Under the pieces are notes generated by a model. It did not search any database, was not told where the DNA came from, and was given only the letters and a program-made list of their open reading frames with translations. This document shows, piece after piece, positions 59,934 to 64,000 of a stretch of DNA of 64,000 nucleotides. Origin of the DNA: Atherinomorus stipes (taxonomy: Eukaryota; Chordata; Actinopteri; Atheriniformes; Atherinidae); the NCBI GenBank assembly GCA_023101725.1, contig JALJCO010000032.1, positions 75,001 to 139,000 of the forward strand, in the 5' to 3' direction. How positions within the stretch are numbered: position 1 is the stretch's first letter; each line of letters starts with the position of its first letter. The position numbers and the translations under genes were made by a program.

Positions 59934-60228
59934 TGGATCAACTGATACAGATGTTTTTGGGACGATGTTGATGCCGAAAGCTGATACAACCTGCCAGTAT
60001 TTGGGGCCAATACTGTATTTTACCCCAAAATTATGATAATGGACACAATAAAAGGTAACTTTGAAAATTGTTAAGATAAAAAAAAAAGGCAACAAACCAC
60101 TTCAAATAAATATATAAAAAGAGAAACAGTGCACTTATAAATAAATATTAAATATAAACATTAAACTTTTTACAAACATATTAAAACAGTGCACTTGTAA
60201 CAATATAAAAAAAAACTCTTTATACAGG

Positions 60229-60312
<84 letters not shown>

Positions 60313-60402
60313 TATATACACACACACATATATATATAACACACATATATATATATATACACACATATATATATATACACATATATATATATATACACAC
60401 AC

Positions 60403-60457
<55 letters not shown>

Positions 60458-60465
60458 TATATATA
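59934..60465. mobile_element. Fourth 'aaggatagaccgatac' MITE end and a long TA/CA microsatellite
   Basis: 'tggatcaactgatacagatg' and 'agctgatacaacctgccagt' mark the MITE. From 60230 to 60465 lies a long mix of (CA), (TA) and (CATA) units. Frames across it are artefacts of the repeat. Confidence 0.65.
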
Positions 60466-60620
60466 CAGCTGTGTGAAAAAGTTTTTACCCCCTTCCTAAT
60501 TCCTTACTTTTTTGCATGTTTGTCACACTTAAATGTTTCAGATCAAACAAATTTTAATGTGAGTCAAAGATAACACCAGTAAACAGAAAATGAGTTTTTT
60601 AAATGAAGATTTTTATTCGT

Positions 60621-60628
60621 GAGGGGGT

Positions 60629-60661
<33 letters not shown>
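60621..60661. repeat. Poly-G run
   Basis: About 35 or more G in nearly unbroken succession. Such runs are often mis-sized in assemblies. Confidence 0.85.
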
Positions 60662-60663
<2 letters not shown>

Positions 60664-60753
60664 ACCTGCTTGACGAAGTTTAGTAGAACAAAAAGATCCT
60701 CAAAATCTAGACATCATGTTGTGATCCCCCCCCCAAAAAAAAATCAGTAAAAA

Positions 60754-62480
60754 ATGAGGAACAAAGTAATTGAGATCTATCAGTCTGGAAAAAGTTCCAC
60801 AGCCATTTCTAAAGCTTTGGGACTCCAGAGAACCACAGTGAGAACCATTTTCCACAAATGGTAAAAACATGGAACAGTGGTGAACCTTCCCAGGAGTGGC
60901 CAGCCAACCAAAATTACCCCATGAGCACAGCAACGACTCATCCAAGAGGCCACAAAAGACCCCAGAACAACATCCAAGAACTGCAGGCCTCACTTGCCTC
61001 AGTTAAAGGAATAGTTCACCCTCAGAATGATTTAATTTTATTTTCCACTTACCCTCATGGTGAGCAAGACTCTGGACCACTTTTTTAATATGTCAAATGT
61101 AGCCGGAGATCAGGACGACTCCTCGTTTCCCCCCAATCGAGTTCGCCAGGGTCAGAGCCAAAAAGGTCCATAAAAGTCCACAAAAAATTGTCAACATTCC
61201 TCCATACTGCTCGTCCCATGTAATCCAAGTGTCCTGAGTGGGTAGCGTCCAGAATTTACTCGAAACGACGTCATTTACTATACTTTTAGAGCCTAAAAAG
61301 GAGCATTGTTTACTTCCATGATGCGCGCACATGTGCGGTCACGAAACTACGGAAGCCTCGGCGTTCAGAGCCTACTCTGCCGATAATGCAAGCGTAGAAG
61401 AAGAAATTTGGTGTTTACATTGTGCTAAGAGCGCTAGAGCTCTAGACAAACCGGGACACACACAGGAGGGGTTGGATATTAATCGAAAAGAAAAAAAAGA
61501 AAGAAAAAGAGAACGCACGATCTCGTCTGCCGTGGCTTCCGTAGTTTCGTGAACGTGCACGCTTGCTGGGCATGCGATGTAGTGTTGTTTAGATTCTAAA
61601 AATATACTAAATGGCGTAGTTTCTAGTAAATTCTGGACGCTACCCACTCAGGGCACTTGGATAACATGGGACGAGCAGGATGGAGGAATATTGACATTTT
61701 TTTGTGGACTTTTATGGACCTTTTTGGCTCGGACCCTGGCGAACTCCATTGGGGGGAAACGAGAAGTCGTCATGATCTCCGGCTGCATTTGACATATTAA
61801 AAAAAGTGGTCCAGAGTCTTGCTCACCATCAGGGTAAGTGGAAAATAAAGTTAAATCATTCTGAGGGTGAACCATTCCTTTAAGGTCAGTGTTCATGACT
61901 CCACCATCAGAAAGAGACTGGGGGGCAAAAATGGCCTGCATGATCGATTTCAAAGACCAAAACCACTGCTGAGCAAAAAGAACATAAAGGCTCGTCTCAG
62001 TTTAGCCAGAAAGTATTTTGATGATCCCCAAGACTTCTGGGAAAAAACTCTGTGGACTGAAGAGACAAAATTTGAACTTTTTGGAAGGTGTAGGTCCCAT
62101 TACATCTGGTGTAAAAGTAACACGGCATTTCAGAAAAGGGACATCATACCAGAAGTAAAATATGGTGGTTTTAGTGTGATGGTCTGGGGCTGTTTTGCTG
62201 CTTCAGGACCTGGAATACTTGCTGTGGTAAATGGAACCATGAATTCTGCTGTCTACCAAAAAATCTTGAAGGAGAATGTCCGGCCATCTGTTGGTGACCT
62301 CAAGCTGAAGCGCACTTGGGTTCTGCAGCAGAACAATGATCCAGAACACACCAGCAAGTCCACCTCTGAATGGCTTAAGAAAAGCAAAATGAAGACTTTG
62401 GAGTGGTCTAGTCAAAGTTCAGACCTGAATCCAATAGAGATGCTGTGGCATGACCTTAAAAAGGGGTTCATGCTGGAAAA
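60754..62480 (+). pseudogene. Tc1 (DD34E-type) transposase pseudogene with both catalytic Asp changed
   Basis: The N-terminus MRNKVIEIYQSGKSSTAISK with HTH (LGLQRTTVRTIFHKW) ends in a stop after HKW. The rest follows the insertion: VHDSTIRKRLGGKNGLHDRF, LWTEETKFELFGRC, GGFSVMVWGCFAASGPG, QQNNDPEHTSKSTSEWLKK and SDLNPIEMLWHDLKKG. Known family wording is LWTDET and QQDNDP, so the first catalytic Asp is Glu and the second is Asn here; the Glu of NPIEMLW remains. It cannot be active. Confidence 0.82.
61007..61879. mobile_element. TTAA-flanked MITE inserted into the Tc1 transposase
   Basis: TTAA at 61003-61006 and 61880-61883 flanks inverted ends AGGAATAGTTCACCC and GGGTGAACCATTCCT, with long inverted arms (about 200 bp: 'ccagagtcttgctcacca', 'gacctttttggctc'). 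Removing it with one TTAA restores Tc1 sequence (CCTCAG-TTAA-GGTCAGTG). Confidence 0.9.
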
Positions 62481-62490
62481 GCCTCCAAGG

Positions 62491-62663
62491 GTGTATTGGG
62501 GGGTTAGGTGGGGGGGGTGGGGGTTTTGGGGGGGTGTTTTTTTGTTTTTTTTGGGGGGGGGATATGTTTTTTGGGGATCTCCGGGGGTCCTCGTTCCCTG
62601 GGGTTGGGGGTTCTTGGGGGGTGTTCCTTCAAAAAACTACGTTGGTTTTTTTTTTTTTTTATA

Positions 62664-62709
<46 letters not shown>

Positions 62710-62860
62710 GAGAGAGACAGAGAGAGAGAGAGAGATTTTTTTGAGAGAGAGAGAGAGAGTCAGAGAGAGTGTGTGTGTGTGAGAGAGAGGGAGAGATGGG
62801 GGGGGGAGAGAGAGAGAGACAGAGAGAGAGAGAGAGACTACTACACACACACACACACGC
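62491..62860. repeat. Low-complexity block (G/T-rich, TA, GA, CA)
   Basis: G-rich and T-rich words, then (TA)n, then (GA)n with GT and CA units. The predicted frames here are artefacts. The block replaces the 3' end of the Tc1 element. Confidence 0.85.
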
Positions 62861-63059
62861 ATTTTTAAGGACTGGAAGGTTAGTGCACCATCGTCTTCCA
62901 GAGAAAAGTGGGTGGGGAAGTCGAATTGATTAATTACCACATCGGGCAATTATCTTTTATGTGGCCATAGGGGAAGTATGACAAACTGGGGAAATGATTT
63001 GTTTCTAACACATCCGCCAAAAAGATAGAAAATTAATCTATAAAAAGAAAAAAAAGAAA

Positions 63060-63510
63060 GAAAGGTCCAGGTTCAGCAACAGTATGAGCTCAGATAATGA
63101 GGTCAGCTGATACCTGAATATGCTGAATGACCAGGTTATTCCATCAATGGATGTTTCTTTCCTGATGGCACGGCCATATTCCAAGATGACCGTGCCAGAA
63201 TTTATCTGGCTCAGATTGTGAAAGATGGTTCAGGGATCATCAGACATCATTTTCACACATGGATTGGCCCCCACAGAGTCCTGACCTGAACCCCATTGAG
63301 AATCTTTGGGATGTGCTGTGGTCAGACTCTACAATCATCATCAAGATCTTGGTGAAAAATTGATGCAACAGGATGCAAATAAATCTGGTGACATTGCAGA
63401 AGCTTCTGGAAACACAGCGAATGCTGCCGCAATTAAAGCTAAAGGCGGTCCAACGAAATGTTAAATGTTTGACCTTTTTTTCTGTTGGCGACTTTTTTTT
63501 TGGCCGGGCA

Positions 63511-63515
<5 letters not shown>
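63060..63515 (+). pseudogene. 3' part of a Tc1-like transposon
   Basis: Phrases equivalent to DQVIPSMDVSFLMARPYSKM (plus strand, damaged), 'ggcccccacagagtcctgac' and [11 protein letters not shown], and the terminal 'ggccgggcagtgta', mark the C-terminal half and right end of a fish Tc1 element. Several frameshifts. Confidence 0.7.

Positions 63516-63590
<75 letters not shown>
63514..63590. repeat. (TA)n(TG)n microsatellite
   Basis: About 32 TA units followed by TG units between two Tc1 fragments. Confidence 0.93.
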
Positions 63591-63591
63591 A

Positions 63592-64000
63592 CACAGGGGT
63601 TAGACAATGAAACTGAAACACCTGTCATTTTAGTGTGGGAGGTTTCATGGCTAAATTGGACCAGCCTGGTGGCAAATATTCATTAATTGCACATTGCACC
63701 AGTAAGAGCAGAGTGTGAAGGTTCAATTAGCAGGTAAAAAGCACAGTTTTTGCTCAAAACATTGCAATGCATACAACATTATATCAGACTTCAAAAGAGG
63801 ACAAATTGTTGGTGCATGTCTTGCTGGCGCATCTGTGACCAAGACAAGTCTTTGTGATGTATCAAGAGCCACAGTATCCAGGGTAATGTCAGCATACCAC
63901 CAAGAAGGACGAACCACATCCAACAGGATTAACTGTGGACGCAAGAGGAAGCTGTCTGAACGTGATGTTCGGGTGCTAACCTGGATTGTATCCAAAAAAC
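63592..64000 (+). mobile_element. 5' part of another Tc1-like transposon, runs off the window
   Basis: It starts 'acacaggggttagacaatg' and encodes, from about 63776, ISDFKRGQIVGACLAGASVT, KTSLCDVSRATVSRVMSAYH, then GRKRKLSERDVRVLTWIVSKK. This is the paired-type HTH of a fish Tc1 transposase. Open to the window edge; whether the remainder is intact cannot be seen. Confidence 0.78.

Larger units (their letters stand above)
60466..62490 (+). mobile_element. Tc1-like transposon, truncated, with a TTAA element inserted
   Basis: The left end CAGCTGTGTGAAAAAG is typical of fish Tc1 elements and follows TA. A poly-G run lies at 60621-60661. Transposase parts are at 60754-61006 and 61884-62480. The 3' part dissolves into G/T-rich low-complexity sequence; no right end is found. 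Confidence 0.82.

Noticed and set aside
60135..60454. Tyr/Ile repeat frames
   Set aside because: Translation of a TA/CA microsatellite.
60621..60661. G-quadruplex or regulatory role of the poly-G run
   Set aside because: A near-pure G run within a decayed Tc1 element is more simply a slippage tract or assembly artefact.

Overview
The window looks like a teleost fish chromosome. It carries spliced vertebrate genes with long introns, fish-type Tc1/mariner and hAT repeats in almost every intron, AT-rich non-coding DNA and many CA/TA microsatellites. I cannot name the species.

Two genes are present, both on the minus strand and both cut by the window edges. At the left (294-4680) are the first four coding exons of SLX4, the scaffold of structure-specific DNA-repair nucleases, including both UBZ4 zinc fingers. 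From about 11.27 kb to beyond 64 kb lies CREBBP, the CBP acetyltransferase and coactivator. 28 coding exons were placed (4-31 when the last is counted as 31), running from TAZ1 at 59.8 kb to the C-terminus at 12.5 kb. Splice phases agree at every junction. The exon lengths sum to 6411 nt (2136 codons plus stop) if one surplus C in the last exon is left out. Exons 1-3 and the promoter lie beyond the right edge. SLX4 and CREBBP share orientation and neighbourhood as in mammals, but the 6.6 kb between them holds only repeats, with no DNASE1 or TRAP1.

Layout: 0.3-4.7 kb SLX4; 4.7-11.3 kb intergenic repeats with a 40-bp minisatellite; 11.3-12.5 kb CREBBP 3'UTR; 12.5-20.4 kb TAZ2/ZZ/KAT exons; 23.4-31.1 kb KAT, PHD/RING and bromodomain exons; 32.7-43.5 kb linker exons with a deep nest of transposons; 43.8-50.1 kb linker and KIX exons; 50.4-52.0 kb a near-intact Tc1-like transposon; 52.3-59.8 kb TAZ1 and linker exons; 60-64 kb intron 3 with several broken Tc1 elements.

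No new enzymatic system, CRISPR array or immune island is visible. The points worth checking are: a one-base frameshift that would replace the conserved CBP C-terminus; three TTAA-flanked transposons, two nested precisely in other elements; hAT-type insertions with perfect 8-bp duplications; a MITE family that carries its own microsatellite and repeatedly hosts Tc1-type insertions; an 11-bp satellite array inside a MITE; and a TG tract and a MITE placed a few bases from CREBBP splice sites.
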